Positions 44,130 to 53,812 of a DNA stretch of 64,000 nucleotides are shown here, piece by piece. The DNA comes from Fimbriimonadaceae bacterium. GTDB taxonomy: Bacteria > Armatimonadota > Fimbriimonadia > Fimbriimonadales > Fimbriimonadaceae. The DNA lies in the NCBI GenBank assembly GCA_019638775.1, contig JAHBTD010000004.1, positions 1 to 64,000 on the forward strand, in the 5' to 3' direction. Each line of letters starts with the position of its first letter. Position 1 is the stretch's first letter. Position numbers and translations under genes: made by a program. Below the pieces are notes generated by a model, which worked only from the letters and a program-made list of their open reading frames with translations, did no database searches and had not been told where the DNA came from.

Positions 44130-45218
44130 CTACTCCGTCGCTTTGTTGTACACCGTTTCCAGACTTTCCAACATTCGCTGGAGGGTGAACTTCTCCTGAA
44201 CCAGCTTACGGCCCATTTCGCCCATCTTCTCGCGCTCCTTGTCGTGCTCCAGAAGATAAGCCATCGCCTCGGCAAGGGCTTCGGGGCGCAGGTCAACCAA
44301 AAGTCCGGTTTGCTGATGCCTCACAACCTCCATCAAACCGCCAACTCTGCTCGCCACAACCGGCTTGGCTCGCGCCATCGCCTCTATTGCGGCGATTCCA
44401 AAAGTCTCTCGTTCGCTGGGCATCGCGGTGAAATCAACAGCATCGAGGAGACGAGGAACGTCGTGTCGTACCCCAGTCATCGTGATGCGGTCTTGAAGGT
44501 TTGCATCGCGGATCGCTGCGCGGACTTCGGTTTCAAACTGCTGCTCCACCCGGCCTACAAACATCACGTGGGCGTCGGGATAGCTATCCCGAAGCTGCTG
44601 CATCGCGTCCACCATGATGAGGTGCCCCTTCTCTCGGCAAACCCGTCCGATCAGGCCGACGACTTTGCGGTCGGGCTGAAGGCCGAACTCCGAGCGAACT
44701 TCAAGTGCGGAGGCGGGGGCGATGTCAACGAAGTCGGTTCCGTTGTAGACGGTGTCGATAAAACGGTCGTGGATGCCGCGACCGTGCAGAAGACCGCGCA
44801 CGTAGTTGCTGACGGCAACGAGGCGGTTCTTGCCGTGGCACATCCGCTTGTAAATCTGGTCGTGATTTCCGATGTGAACAGAGGCAACGACAGGGGTCTT
44901 GCGAAGCACACCACCGATGGCTCCAAAGTAAGTTGCCCGCGTGAGGTGGGAATGCACGACGTCGATCTCCGACTCACGGATTTTCCGCATCACCAAGCCG
45001 AGCGTGCGGAACCATCCCTGGCCTCTCATGTGGGATACGTGGGCGGGAATACCGTGGGCTTCGAGGTACCCAGGCAACCAACCTGGTGGGCATACAACCT
45101 CAACGTGATGCCCATTCCGGCGTAGAAGGTCGGAAAGATTAATAACATGCCGTTCGGCACCGGACGTCGCCGAACTCGACACGACTTGCAATATTCGAAG
45201 CGGCTTTTCCGCGCTCAA
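44130..45218 (-). CDS. Glycosyltransferase family 4
   Basis: A GT-B fold glycosyltransferase of 362 residues. N-terminal acceptor domain: LQVVSSSATSGAERHVINLS, GHHVEVVCPPGW. C-terminal nucleotide-sugar domain: GLIGRVCREKGHLIMVDAM and the GT4 E-x7-E motif ETFGIAAIEAMARAKPVVAS. Likely involved in cell-surface glycan or lipid glycosylation; acceptor unknown. It is divergent from the MFS gene downstream on the plus strand. Confidence 0.88.
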   Translation of the reverse strand: MSAEKPLRILQVVSSSATSGAERHVINLSDLLRRNGHHVEVVCPPGWLPGYLEAHGIPAHVSHMRGQGWFRTLGLVMRKIRESEIDVVHSHLTRATYFGAIGGVLRKTPVVASVHIGNHDQIYKRMCHGKNRLVAVSNYVRGLLHGRGIHDRFIDTVYNGTDFVDIAPASALEVRSEFGLQPDRKVVGLIGRVCREKGHLIMVDAMQQLRDSYPDAHVMFVGRVEQQFETEVRAAIRDANLQDRITMTGVRHDVPRLLDAVDFTAMPSERETFGIAAIEAMARAKPVVASRVGGLMEVVRHQQTGLLVDLRPEALAEAMAYLLEHDKEREKMGEMGRKLVQEKFTLQRMLESLETVYNKATE

Positions 45219-45353
45219 TGTCTCCCTTCCCTAGCCTGAATGTGCTGGCAAGTCTACCAGAAGGACGATTAAGCCCTCTACTAAGCCTCTTATCGGTTGA
45301 GGATAAAGGACCGCCTACTAAAGAATGACCTTTACATCAGGTAAACCAAGGTC

Positions 45354-46580
45354 ATGCGGGCCTTTAGGCATCGCGATTTTCGACTCCTCTGGACAGGCGC
45401 ATTCCTGTCCTTCATGGGCTCATGGATTCAAAATGTCGCCCAAGGGTGGCTTGTTTACGAGCTGACTGGTCAAGAGTCGATGCTCGCGCTGGTTACCTTT
45501 TTTCAAAGTGTGCCCGTTTCTGTGCTCGGACCTGCCGCTGGCGCTATCTCCGACATGTTCGACAAGCGAAAGATTCTGATCGCTTGCCAGCTCATATACT
45601 CCTTTAGCGCCATCTATCTGGCTTTTGCTACCAATTACGGGTTTGTCCAGTACTGGCATATTTTGGCGATTGCCCTCATCAACGGCCTTACGAGCACTCT
45701 GGAGATGCCGACGCGGCAGTCCATCGTCAGTCGGACGGTGCCGCCCGAAGATTTGTCCTCGGCCATCCCCTTGCAGGCGATGACGTTTAACACAGCTCGC
45801 TTGATTGGCCCAAGTATCGGTGGGCTCTTGCTCGCCAAGTTTGGGCCCTCAATGTGTTACGGCATCAACGGCATCAGCTATCTTGCCCTCATCTTTGGCG
45901 TCCTCGCCATCCGTGCCGATCTTCATGCCTCGCCCCGAGAGCCGCAGCCGATCCGTGACCTTGTGACAGAGGGCATGCACTTCACCTGGCGAGACCGCAA
46001 GCTTCGCACTCTCTTCATCATGGAAGCGATCGTGAGCAGCTTCGGTCTGTTCTATATCGCGCAGATGCCAGCGATTGCCAAGAAGATGCTGCACTTGGAC
46101 GAGCAAGGCTTGGGACATTGCTACACGATGGTCGGGGTGGGCGCTGTCGTCGGATTGTTTGTCGTGAGCCTGTTTGGAGATCGGTTTGGGCGTGCGATGA
46201 TGGTGCGCGTGGCGATGACCTCCTTTGCGGTGGGCTTGTTGGTGATGGCCTTAGCGCGGTCCCCTTTAGTGGCCTTCCCTGCATTCGCCATTCTTGGGTT
46301 CTCGGCGATTATGCAGTTCAACATCACGAACACGCTTTTCCAAATCATTGCCCCGGATCGTCTGCGCGGACGTGTGCTGGCGATGCATTTATGGGCTCTT
46401 TCGGGCATGTCGCCTTTTGGAACGCTTGTTCTTGGTTATGTAGCCCAAGTTGTCTCCATTCCGGTGGCCTTTGTCATTGCCGGTACTGTGGTGTTGGGTG
46501 GCGCGGTTTGGGGATGGACGCGGGTAAGGGTCTTTAACGAAGTGCATGCCTCACTCGTAAGATCGGTGGCGAGGGGATAG
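45354..46580 (+). CDS. MFS exporter, EntS/DUF-like (MFS_3)
   Basis: A 408-residue, about 12-helix membrane transporter. The start FRHRDFRLLWTGAFLSFMGSW and the segment SRTVPPEDLSSAIPLQAMTF are typical of the MFS_3 group that includes enterobactin exporter EntS. The substrate is unknown. It stands alone with repeats on its 3' side. Confidence 0.85.
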   Translation: MRAFRHRDFRLLWTGAFLSFMGSWIQNVAQGWLVYELTGQESMLALVTFFQSVPVSVLGPAAGAISDMFDKRKILIACQLIYSFSAIYLAFATNYGFVQYWHILAIALINGLTSTLEMPTRQSIVSRTVPPEDLSSAIPLQAMTFNTARLIGPSIGGLLLAKFGPSMCYGINGISYLALIFGVLAIRADLHASPREPQPIRDLVTEGMHFTWRDRKLRTLFIMEAIVSSFGLFYIAQMPAIAKKMLHLDEQGLGHCYTMVGVGAVVGLFVVSLFGDRFGRAMMVRVAMTSFAVGLLVMALARSPLVAFPAFAILGFSAIMQFNITNTLFQIIAPDRLRGRVLAMHLWALSGMSPFGTLVLGYVAQVVSIPVAFVIAGTVVLGGAVWGWTRVRVFNEVHASLVRSVARG

Positions 46581-46582
46581 GG

Positions 46583-46735
46583 GAGGGATCGGAGATCGGG
46601 GATCGGCTATCGGAGATCAGCTACCAGCTATCAGCGATCAGAACTCGACCATGAAAGAGCGCAGGACAAGCGGAGCATTAGGGTGACGAATAGCAATCCC
46701 AAATCCCAAATCCAAAATCTAAAATCTAAAATCGC
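46583..46735 (+). repeat. ATCGG/ATCAGC heptads and AAAATCTAAAATC tracts
   Basis: GATCGGAGATCGGGGATCGG and CAGCTACCAGCTATCAGC (46583-46640), then AATCCCAAATCCAAAATCTA (46692-46735), fill the gap before pstB. Confidence 0.75.
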
Positions 46736-46747
46736 CGATGCTATCGG

Positions 46748-47539
46748 CTATCCAAATCTTCCCGAAATGTAGTCTTCGGTCTGCTTCATCCTCGGGTTCA
46801 AGAACAGCTCTTGTGTGGTGTTGAACTCCACCAATTCGCCGAGCATAAAGAACCCGGTGAGGTCGCTCGCCCGCTGAGCTTGCTGCATGTTGTGGGTCAC
46901 GATCACAATCGTGTACTGATCCTTTAGCTCGAAGATCAGGTCTTCGATGCGGGATGTGGCGATGGGGTCAAGCGCGGAGCACGGCTCGTCCATGAGGATA
47001 ATTTCAGGATCAACAGCGAGCGTTCGGGCGATGCAGAGCCTTTGTTGTTGACCGCCTGAGAGAGCAAGCGCGCTTTGGGTCAGCTTCTCTTCGACCTCTT
47101 CCCACAGAGCTGCTTTTCTTAGGCAGTGTTCGACGATGTCATCCAGCGTTGACTTGTTGCGAATGCCGTGGATTCGGGGGCCATAAGCGATGTTTTCCCA
47201 GATAGATTTTGGGAATGGGTTGGGTTTTTGGAAAACCATCCCGACGCTTTTGCGCAAGGCGACGGGATCGACGCTGGCGTCGTAGATGTCCGACCCGTCA
47301 ATCGTGATTTTTCCGTCGAGGCGTGCGCCGTCGATGAAGTCGTTCATCCGGTTCATGCATCGAAGGAAGGTGGATTTTCCGCAGCCCGAGGGTCCGATAA
47401 GAGCGGTGACTTTGCGCTCGGGAACCTGAATGTCGATCCCTTTTAGCGCGTGAAAACTCCCGTAATAAAAATTTACGCCTTCGGCGACAATTTTCGGCTC
47501 CGTGATAATCGGACGTTCGGCCACAGCTTGCAAGGTCAT
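46748..47539 (-). CDS. pstB: Phosphate ABC transporter ATP-binding protein PstB
   Basis: ATPase that powers the PstSCAB phosphate importer. The 263 residues contain Walker [17 protein letters not shown], the Q-loop [20 protein letters not shown] (a PstB hallmark), signature [15 protein letters not shown], and Walker [13 protein letters not shown]. Its ATG overlaps the aroC stop as ATGA. pstS, pstC and pstA are not near, so this is an isolated ATPase gene in an operon with aroC. Confidence 0.95.
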   Translation of the reverse strand: MTLQAVAERPIITEPKIVAEGVNFYYGSFHALKGIDIQVPERKVTALIGPSGCGKSTFLRCMNRMNDFIDGARLDGKITIDGSDIYDASVDPVALRKSVGMVFQKPNPFPKSIWENIAYGPRIHGIRNKSTLDDIVEHCLRKAALWEEVEEKLTQSALALSGGQQQRLCIARTLAVDPEIILMDEPCSALDPIATSRIEDLIFELKDQYTIVIVTHNMQQAQRASDLTGFFMLGELVEFNTTQELFLNPRMKQTEDYISGRFG

Positions 47540-48657
47540 TTTCCTCTTGATTCTGAGTTGTCTCGGTTAAGGAATTGTAAACGCACCGCCTCTTGGCGCA
47601 AGGCGTGGTCGATTAAAGTCAAGGCTACCATAGCTTCGACCATCGGGACAGCCCTTGGCAGGACGCATGGATCATGCCGACCCCTCCCTGCGAGCGTTGT
47701 ATTCTCTCTTTGAACGTTCACGGTGTGCTGTTCGTGAAGGATGGTCGCAGTGGGCTTGAATGCGGCATTCAGAGTGATTGTTTCACCGTTTGAGATTCCG
47801 CCTTGAATGCCTCCGCTTCGGTTTGTCGGCGTGTAGACGTGCTTGTCATCGTCGGCGTAAAACTCATCGTTGTGATCCTTCCCGGTTAAGTAAGTTCCGT
47901 TGAAGCCAGAACCCACTTCAAAGCCCTTGCATGCAGGCAGGGACATCACGGCTTTGGCGAGGTCGGCTTCGAGTTTGTCGAAAACGGGTTCTCCCCATCC
48001 GGCGGGGACTCCTCGGGCGATGCACCGGACGACGCCTCCGAGAGAATTCCCTTCCTTACGGGTCTCCTCGATTTTGGCGATCATGCGTTCGGCAGTTGCG
48101 GTATCGGGGCAGCGAACGATGTTGCTCTCGACCTGTTCTAGGGTCACGCTGGATTCGTCTACGCTGGCCTCAATGTCGGAGACTCTTGAGACCCAACCGA
48201 GGACTTCAACCCCCCACCCCAATCTCAGCAGCTTTTTGGCGATGGCCCCTGCGGCGACGCGCCCAATGGTCTCTCGAGCAGAGGCACGGCCGCCCCCCGA
48301 CCAGGCACGGATGCCGTATTTTTCGTCGTAGGTGAAGTCGGCGTGGCTGGGGCGAAACTTGTCACGCATCTCGTCATAGTCGCGACTGCGGGCGTCCTCA
48401 TTGCGGACGAGCAGGGCTATTGGGGTGCCGAGCGTTACTCCATTTTCGATGCCGCTCAAGATCTCGACGGTGTCCGTTTCTTTTCGTTGGGTGACGATCT
48501 TGCTCTGTCCGGGTTTACGTCGGTCGAGTTCGAACTGGATTTCGGCTTCGGTGATTGGAAGGAGCGACGGGCAACCGTCGATGACGACGCCAACGCCGCC
48601 ACCATGCGATTCGCCGAATGTGGTGATGCGGAAAATGGTGCCGAAGCTGCTGCCCAT
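47536..48657 (-). CDS. aroC: Chorismate synthase
   Basis: Last step of the shikimate pathway, making chorismate from EPSP with reduced FMN. The 373 residues carry the FMN-site signatures [15 protein letters not shown] and [15 protein letters not shown], then [19 protein letters not shown]. The C-terminal part has [19 protein letters not shown] and [14 protein letters not shown]. aroA of the same pathway lies about 5 kb away on the other strand. The final 4 bp overlap pstB (ATGA), so the two are coupled. Confidence 0.95.
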   Translation of the reverse strand: MGSSFGTIFRITTFGESHGGGVGVVIDGCPSLLPITEAEIQFELDRRKPGQSKIVTQRKETDTVEILSGIENGVTLGTPIALLVRNEDARSRDYDEMRDKFRPSHADFTYDEKYGIRAWSGGGRASARETIGRVAAGAIAKKLLRLGWGVEVLGWVSRVSDIEASVDESSVTLEQVESNIVRCPDTATAERMIAKIEETRKEGNSLGGVVRCIARGVPAGWGEPVFDKLEADLAKAVMSLPACKGFEVGSGFNGTYLTGKDHNDEFYADDDKHVYTPTNRSGGIQGGISNGETITLNAAFKPTATILHEQHTVNVQRENTTLAGRGRHDPCVLPRAVPMVEAMVALTLIDHALRQEAVRLQFLNRDNSESRGK

Positions 48658-48704
48658 GAAGGTTGGAGTCTACCTGCGGGTTTGTGGCCTGGGAAGGGAT
48701 TTCC

Positions 48705-49676
48705 CTAAGACTTTCGCCACGGTGCGGGCTGACCATCGCGTGTCCAAACCCACTGCGTATGTGGAAGCACTTCGAGCGGATCGTCGTTTCTTCCGGCGCC
48801 TGTTTTCTCATTGGCGGCGACTTCCACAACCACGCTCGAACGCAGATCGCGAACGAGTTGGTAACTGCGATAGACGACGGTTGTGAAACAGGTCCAAGTG
48901 ATGATGAGTGCGACGTAGGCCAAGGTATCGACCACGGCGGGCATCCAAGCCAAACCAAGGCCGGTTAGCGCGCCGCACATCAGACCGGCGATAGCCCAAG
49001 GCGCGACTTTTGCTCTGAGGAAACGGAAAACGATAGCGCGCAGTTCGGAGCGTTCGTACACGTTGAGATAGCGTGTGAACTTCGGCAGGAACATCGGGCC
49101 AGCTTCGGCAGCGAGGTGGGCTGGGAATCCTTCGCCATCGCGTCTGCGAGCTGGAGCGACTGTGCGGATATTGGCTTTTTGGTAGCCGTTGACAATCGCG
49201 CCGTTGATGGTGCGAATGCGTTGTGAAATAGGATAGACGTCGATGTAGAGATCGGACTGGGCGTCCTGAGGGATACCTTCTCGAATCGAACTTTCGTCGA
49301 TTCCAAAAGTCTGCCGAACGCTCTCAATGTCAACCGTCAAAACGAAACGCTCGAACATCCCGACCAGAGCTTCGCATCTGTTCCCTTGCCCGATCTTGAC
49401 AAGCCTGTATCCACCCCACGCCGTTGCGACAAGAGCGAGAATGCCGCCAACGATCCAAAACAATACGAGGGTGCGCTGCTCATACCAGAGACTTTGATGG
49501 AAGACGAGTGCGTACAACGAGACCAGAGCCCAAGCGAACATGAGCAGGAACGCGGCACACAACACTACGCGACCGAGCATCACATATTTGCGAGCACGCC
49601 GCCGTAGTTCCAAGACTTCGGCAGAAGGAAGCCAATGCTCCCCAACAGACCGATATGGGCCAATCCAACGTTCCAT
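48705..49676 (-). CDS. Hypothetical integral membrane protein
   Basis: A 323-residue protein with four hydrophobic helices in two pairs (about 32-60 and 65-92, then 225-250 and 255-280), and a soluble middle of about 130 residues (FVLTVDIESVRQTFGIDESS, PAHLAAEAGPMFLPKFTRYL). I recognise no family. It precedes aroC by 47 bp and probably belongs to the same transcript. Start at ATG 49676. Confidence 0.65.
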   Translation of the reverse strand: MERWIGPYRSVGEHWLPSAEVLELRRRARKYVMLGRVVLCAAFLLMFAWALVSLYALVFHQSLWYEQRTLVLFWIVGGILALVATAWGGYRLVKIGQGNRCEALVGMFERFVLTVDIESVRQTFGIDESSIREGIPQDAQSDLYIDVYPISQRIRTINGAIVNGYQKANIRTVAPARRRDGEGFPAHLAAEAGPMFLPKFTRYLNVYERSELRAIVFRFLRAKVAPWAIAGLMCGALTGLGLAWMPAVVDTLAYVALIITWTCFTTVVYRSYQLVRDLRSSVVVEVAANEKTGAGRNDDPLEVLPHTQWVWTRDGQPAPWRKS

Positions 49677-49780
49677 GACCGTTCAACTTGCTTAGACAGG
49701 TCTAACCACGGGATGCCATAGTGAAGACGCCACCAGCCCCCGGTTACCAAGCATCATAACACCGACTCTATGCATCCGTA

Positions 49781-49808
49781 TTGTATTTTTTGTGTATTTT
49801 CCTAAAAT
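49781..49808 (+). promoter_or_regulatory. Candidate promoter TTGTAT-16-TAAAAT
   Basis: In the AT-rich divergent gap before the deacetylase gene, TTGTAT and TAAAAT are 16 bp apart. The GTG start at 49861 would follow a leader of about 46 nt. Confidence 0.4.
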
Positions 49809-49860
49809 GGCGCAATTTTGCTAGCGTCACCCGAAGATATCTAGACAATCCTTCAAACCC

Positions 49861-50946
49861 GTGCTTGAAAACTTCTATTACCACCCTCGAATGCTCGGCT
49901 ACGATTTTGGCGGGCAACACCCCTTGCAGCCCGAAAGATTGCGCCGCACCCTATTATTACTTGAAACTCTCGGCGTTACACCCGTTCTTGACCCCGGTTT
50001 GGCCACCCGTCAAGATGCCCTTCGGGTTCATTCCGAGAGTTATCTGGACATCGTTTCGAAGCTAAGCTCTGGCGAGCGCTTACCCTCTGAGGTTGTTTCG
50101 GCGGCAGGGTTTGGGACAGCTGACAATCCCATCTTTGAAGATATGTACACAGCTTCGCTTGCTTACCTTGGGGGAACGGTACGCGCTGCCGAAAACGTGA
50201 GGGACGGAAGCGTGCTCGCCTTCAACATCGCCGGTGGCCTTCACCATGCACAGAGAGATCATGCCAGCGGCTTTTGCATTCTTAATGACCCGGCGATAGC
50301 CGTGTCGATTCTTCTTGAGAAGTATTCCAGAGTTGTCTATATCGACATCGACGTTCACCACGGCGACGGTGTGCAGGTTCTGTTTTGGGATGATCCGAGA
50401 GTGCTCACCTGCAGCATCCACCAAGACCCGCGCACGCTCTATCCGGGTACGGGTGCGGTGGACGAGGTTGGGCCAACCTGGACATCGGTCAATGTTCCGT
50501 TGATGCCAAGGACAACAGGCGACGTGTGGCTGTGGGCGTTTGTGCAGGGCATACTTCCTGCGGTTGAGGCGTTCAATCCGGAGGCCGTTGTGCTGCAGAT
50601 GGGAACGGATGCACATTTTCTCGACCCACTCGCTCACATTCAAGCCACGGCGCAGGACTGGGTGAGCGCCGTGAGAAGAGTGAAGGCTCTGGGTCTACCA
50701 ACTGTTGCGGTCGGCGGAGGTGGGTACAACCTAGGGACAGTGCCGCGAATGTGGGCGGCTGCTTGCTTAACCCTGGGCGGGATCGAATTCGAGGATCGAA
50801 TTCCAGAGCAGTTAGCGGAAGAGTGGGGGATGCCAACTTTCTTCGATTCCATCGCTCCCGGTCCTGCTGGGCAGGGTTTAGCCCATGCCGAGCAAGTAGT
50901 TGGGTGGATTTCCGAACGCCAGCTGCCCGAACTCCGTAAGGCATAA
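49861..50946 (+). CDS. Histone-deacetylase family deacetylase (AcuC type)
   Basis: A 361-residue zinc deacetylase of the HDAC/AcuC family. The active-site residues are conserved: GGLHHAQRDHASGFCILND (His pair and CFC-like region), YIDIDVHHGDGVQ (Asp and His ligands), and the GGGGYN motif near residue 280. AcuC proteins deacetylate acetyl-CoA synthetase; acetylpolyamine hydrolases are an alternative. The start is GTG at 49861. UPF0182 follows 41 bp after its stop. Confidence 0.88.
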   Translation: MLENFYYHPRMLGYDFGGQHPLQPERLRRTLLLLETLGVTPVLDPGLATRQDALRVHSESYLDIVSKLSSGERLPSEVVSAAGFGTADNPIFEDMYTASLAYLGGTVRAAENVRDGSVLAFNIAGGLHHAQRDHASGFCILNDPAIAVSILLEKYSRVVYIDIDVHHGDGVQVLFWDDPRVLTCSIHQDPRTLYPGTGAVDEVGPTWTSVNVPLMPRTTGDVWLWAFVQGILPAVEAFNPEAVVLQMGTDAHFLDPLAHIQATAQDWVSAVRRVKALGLPTVAVGGGGYNLGTVPRMWAAACLTLGGIEFEDRIPEQLAEEWGMPTFFDSIAPGPAGQGLAHAEQVVGWISERQLPELRKA

Positions 50947-50986
50947 TGGCACGCGCCCCAAGGGACGCAGCACAGGGATACGATTT

Positions 50987-53797
50987 ATGGACGAAACACG
51001 ATTTAGGTTTGAGAGTCCTGCAGATCAGCAGGCCGTAAGAAAAGCATCCAAGGCGGGCATTGGTTGCCTCACCGCGATCGTGCTGCTTGTTATTGGAATG
51101 AGCATTGTGCGACCCTACACCGACTTCCTTTGGTTCTCGCACGACGCGCGCCACCCGGAAGTCTTCACGATCGGATATGCCACGAAAGGGCTTCTCTTCT
51201 CTATCGCCTTCGTGTTTGGCGTGTTGTTCATCTATGCGAACTTAAGCCGTGCGCTAAAGATCGCCCCCGTTTTCAATCGAATTCCAGAATCACCAACCGA
51301 ACAAGCGCTTGTTCAGATATTCGACTGGGTGCAAACTCGAACTTGGGCTCCGAAAGTGATCGCTCTTGTCTTTGGCTTCAGTTACGCTTCGGCCTTTGCG
51401 GGAGAGTGGCAGAGCTATCTCCTTTGGAAGAACAGCGTTCCCTTTGGCAAGACGGACCCTCTGTTTGGACTTGATCTAAGTTTTTACGTCTTTCGACTGC
51501 CGTTTTGGGAGGCGATGCTTGGACTCCTGTTTGGCATCATCATTCTCACAACTGTCCTATCGGCTGTGATCTCTTATGGGCTGGCCGCGCTCGCAAAGGC
51601 GGGCAACATCAAGCTGGATCAGCGGCAATCGAACGCCCACACCATGTTCCTGATCGGTCTTTCCCTGATGGCTCTGGCCGGCAAGTTCTGGCTAAGCCGC
51701 TATGGATTCACCGTCACACAAAGCGCCCAGTTCTTTGGCGCAGGATACGCCGCCACACAGCAACTTCAGATGGTGACGGTGATGAGCGGGCTGACCGCAG
51801 TTGGGGGCATCGCCGCTTGGCTGATGATGAAGTCGACCGACAGTCTCCGACGAGCAATTTGGATCGCGAGCGGGCTTGCTGGAGTTTGGTTCTTGGGAGT
51901 TGCGGTTTGGCCTTCGGTGGTGCAGCGCTTCAAAGTCGATCCGAACAAGCTGAACGTCGAGGCGCCTTATGCTACGCGGGCTATCGAAATGACGAGGTGG
52001 GCGTATGGCCTGGACACAATCGCGGTCTCGGAGACCAATGTCCGAGTTGGCCCGACCGACGAAGAGGTCGCCGCATCTCAGCCGACTCTGGATCAGATGA
52101 GGCTGTGGGACCCCGAAGTCTTGCGACGCTCTATCGACAGCCTCCAAGGCTTCCGCACTTATTATTCTTTCAATGACGTGGACGTTGACCGCTACGTGAT
52201 CAACGGCAAGCAGCAGCAAGTGATGGTGGCGGCTCGCGACGTTCGGATCGAAGGTTTGCAGTCGCAAGCCCAGAACTGGGTCAACCAGCGCTTGCAATAC
52301 ACACATGGCTACGGCGTGGCGATGGCACCCACAAACACGGCGACAAGGATTGGACAACCGTCGTTCATCGCCAAGGACCTTCCAGTTGTTAGCATCCCTG
52401 ACATTCCTATCGAGCAGCCGCGAATCTACTTCAGCGACTTTAGAGATGCAGGAGGCGGCCAGGTCGACCCCTACGCTTTGGTGAAAACCAAGGTCCCCGA
52501 GTTTGATTACCCGACTGAGACCGAATCCGGATCGAAGACTTACAAGTGGACCGGCGACCGGGGCGTTCCGGTCGGTGGGTTGTTAGCTAAGCTAGCGTTC
52601 TCGATCTTGTTCTCCGATGGCAATCTGCTGGTTTCGCCGAACATCGTTGCCGATTCGAGGATCCTTTACCGCCGCAATGTGACGGAGAGATGCGAGAAGA
52701 TCTATCCGTTCTTGAGGTTCGATGAGGACCCCTATGTGGTGGTTTTCGGTGGCAAGTTCTACTGGATTCTGGACGGCTACACGACTTCCGGCAGCGTCCC
52801 TTATTCCGATCAACTCATCGATGGCGGCAGGAGAATCAATTACATCCGCAACTCGGTGAAGGTCACAGTTGACGCATATTCGGGCGAAACCACGGCATAT
52901 GCGATTGAACCGGACGAGCCGATTCTGAAGGCTTACCGCAAGATCTATCCGAACCTCGTGAAGGACATCGGCAGCTTGCCGAAGGGATTGGAGGAGCACT
53001 TCCGTTATCCCGAAGACATGTTCTTGGCTCAGGCGATCCAGTTAGTCCAGTATCACGTCACGAATCCGATTGCGTTCTTGAACAATGAGGATGCGTGGGA
53101 GATGCCGCACGAGATCGGGCTTGAGGGGCAGCGCGCACCGATGCAGCCCTACTATGTGCAGATGCAGCTTCCGAATTCGCCTAAGGACGAATTCATTCTG
53201 ATTCTGCCGTTTACGCCGAGGCAAAAGAACAATATGGCGGGGTGGCTGGCCGCGCCCTGCGATCCTGAGAACTATGGCAAGCTCTCTCTCAATAAGTATC
53301 CCAAGGGGTCTAACATTCCGGGCCCTGCTCAGATCGAATCGAAGTTCAATCAGGACAATGAGATTGCTAATCTGAACAAGCTGCTGAATAGCGAACAGAG
53401 CAAGATTGTCCCTGGAAACCTGCTGATTGTCCCTCTTGGACAAAGCATCCTTTATGTCAAACCACTCTTTATCCAAAGCTCCATCGCCGCGATTCCCGAA
53501 CTGCGCAAGGTCATCCTTTCGACGAACGATAACGTGGTCGTCGCGGATACCTATCAGCAGGCCTTGAACCAACTGCTGGGCACCACAAACGGGCAAGCAA
53601 GGACTCAGAAGCCACCGGAAGTTGGCACGAAGCCTGCAGCTGGAAATGAACCTTCGACATCGGCAGACCAAACCCTCTTGCGCCAAGCGCTTGACTATCT
53701 GCGGCAAGCTGAAACAGCTCAGCGGGCTGGCGATTGGGCAAAATACGGCGAGATGCAAAAGAAGGCGCTGGAAACGCTTGAGAAGATGGTCAGGTGA
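50987..53797 (+). CDS. UPF0182 family large membrane protein
   Basis: A 936-residue UPF0182 (COG1615) protein. About seven membrane helices lie in the first 320 residues (KAGIGCLTAIVLLVIGMSIV, IYANLSRALKI, FYVFRLPFWEAMLGLLFGII), and a large extracytoplasmic domain follows, with the family motifs WDPEVLRRSIDSLQGFRTYYSF and YVMARDVRIEGLQ-like residues. ATG 50987 is chosen; in-frame residues before it overlap the upstream gene. The function is unknown. aroA starts 16 bp after it, so they may be cotranscribed. Confidence 0.9.
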   Translation: MDETRFRFESPADQQAVRKASKAGIGCLTAIVLLVIGMSIVRPYTDFLWFSHDARHPEVFTIGYATKGLLFSIAFVFGVLFIYANLSRALKIAPVFNRIPESPTEQALVQIFDWVQTRTWAPKVIALVFGFSYASAFAGEWQSYLLWKNSVPFGKTDPLFGLDLSFYVFRLPFWEAMLGLLFGIIILTTVLSAVISYGLAALAKAGNIKLDQRQSNAHTMFLIGLSLMALAGKFWLSRYGFTVTQSAQFFGAGYAATQQLQMVTVMSGLTAVGGIAAWLMMKSTDSLRRAIWIASGLAGVWFLGVAVWPSVVQRFKVDPNKLNVEAPYATRAIEMTRWAYGLDTIAVSETNVRVGPTDEEVAASQPTLDQMRLWDPEVLRRSIDSLQGFRTYYSFNDVDVDRYVINGKQQQVMVAARDVRIEGLQSQAQNWVNQRLQYTHGYGVAMAPTNTATRIGQPSFIAKDLPVVSIPDIPIEQPRIYFSDFRDAGGGQVDPYALVKTKVPEFDYPTETESGSKTYKWTGDRGVPVGGLLAKLAFSILFSDGNLLVSPNIVADSRILYRRNVTERCEKIYPFLRFDEDPYVVVFGGKFYWILDGYTTSGSVPYSDQLIDGGRRINYIRNSVKVTVDAYSGETTAYAIEPDEPILKAYRKIYPNLVKDIGSLPKGLEEHFRYPEDMFLAQAIQLVQYHVTNPIAFLNNEDAWEMPHEIGLEGQRAPMQPYYVQMQLPNSPKDEFILILPFTPRQKNNMAGWLAAPCDPENYGKLSLNKYPKGSNIPGPAQIESKFNQDNEIANLNKLLNSEQSKIVPGNLLIVPLGQSILYVKPLFIQSSIAAIPELRKVILSTNDNVVVADTYQQALNQLLGTTNGQARTQKPPEVGTKPAAGNEPSTSADQTLLRQALDYLRQAETAQRAGDWAKYGEMQKKALETLEKMVR

Positions 53798-53812
53798 TTT
53801 GGAGACAGTAGA

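Noticed and set aside
50900-50986. Longer N-terminus of the UPF0182 protein
   Set aside because: It would overlap the deacetylase 3' end with unconserved residues; ATG 50987 has AGGGAT upstream.
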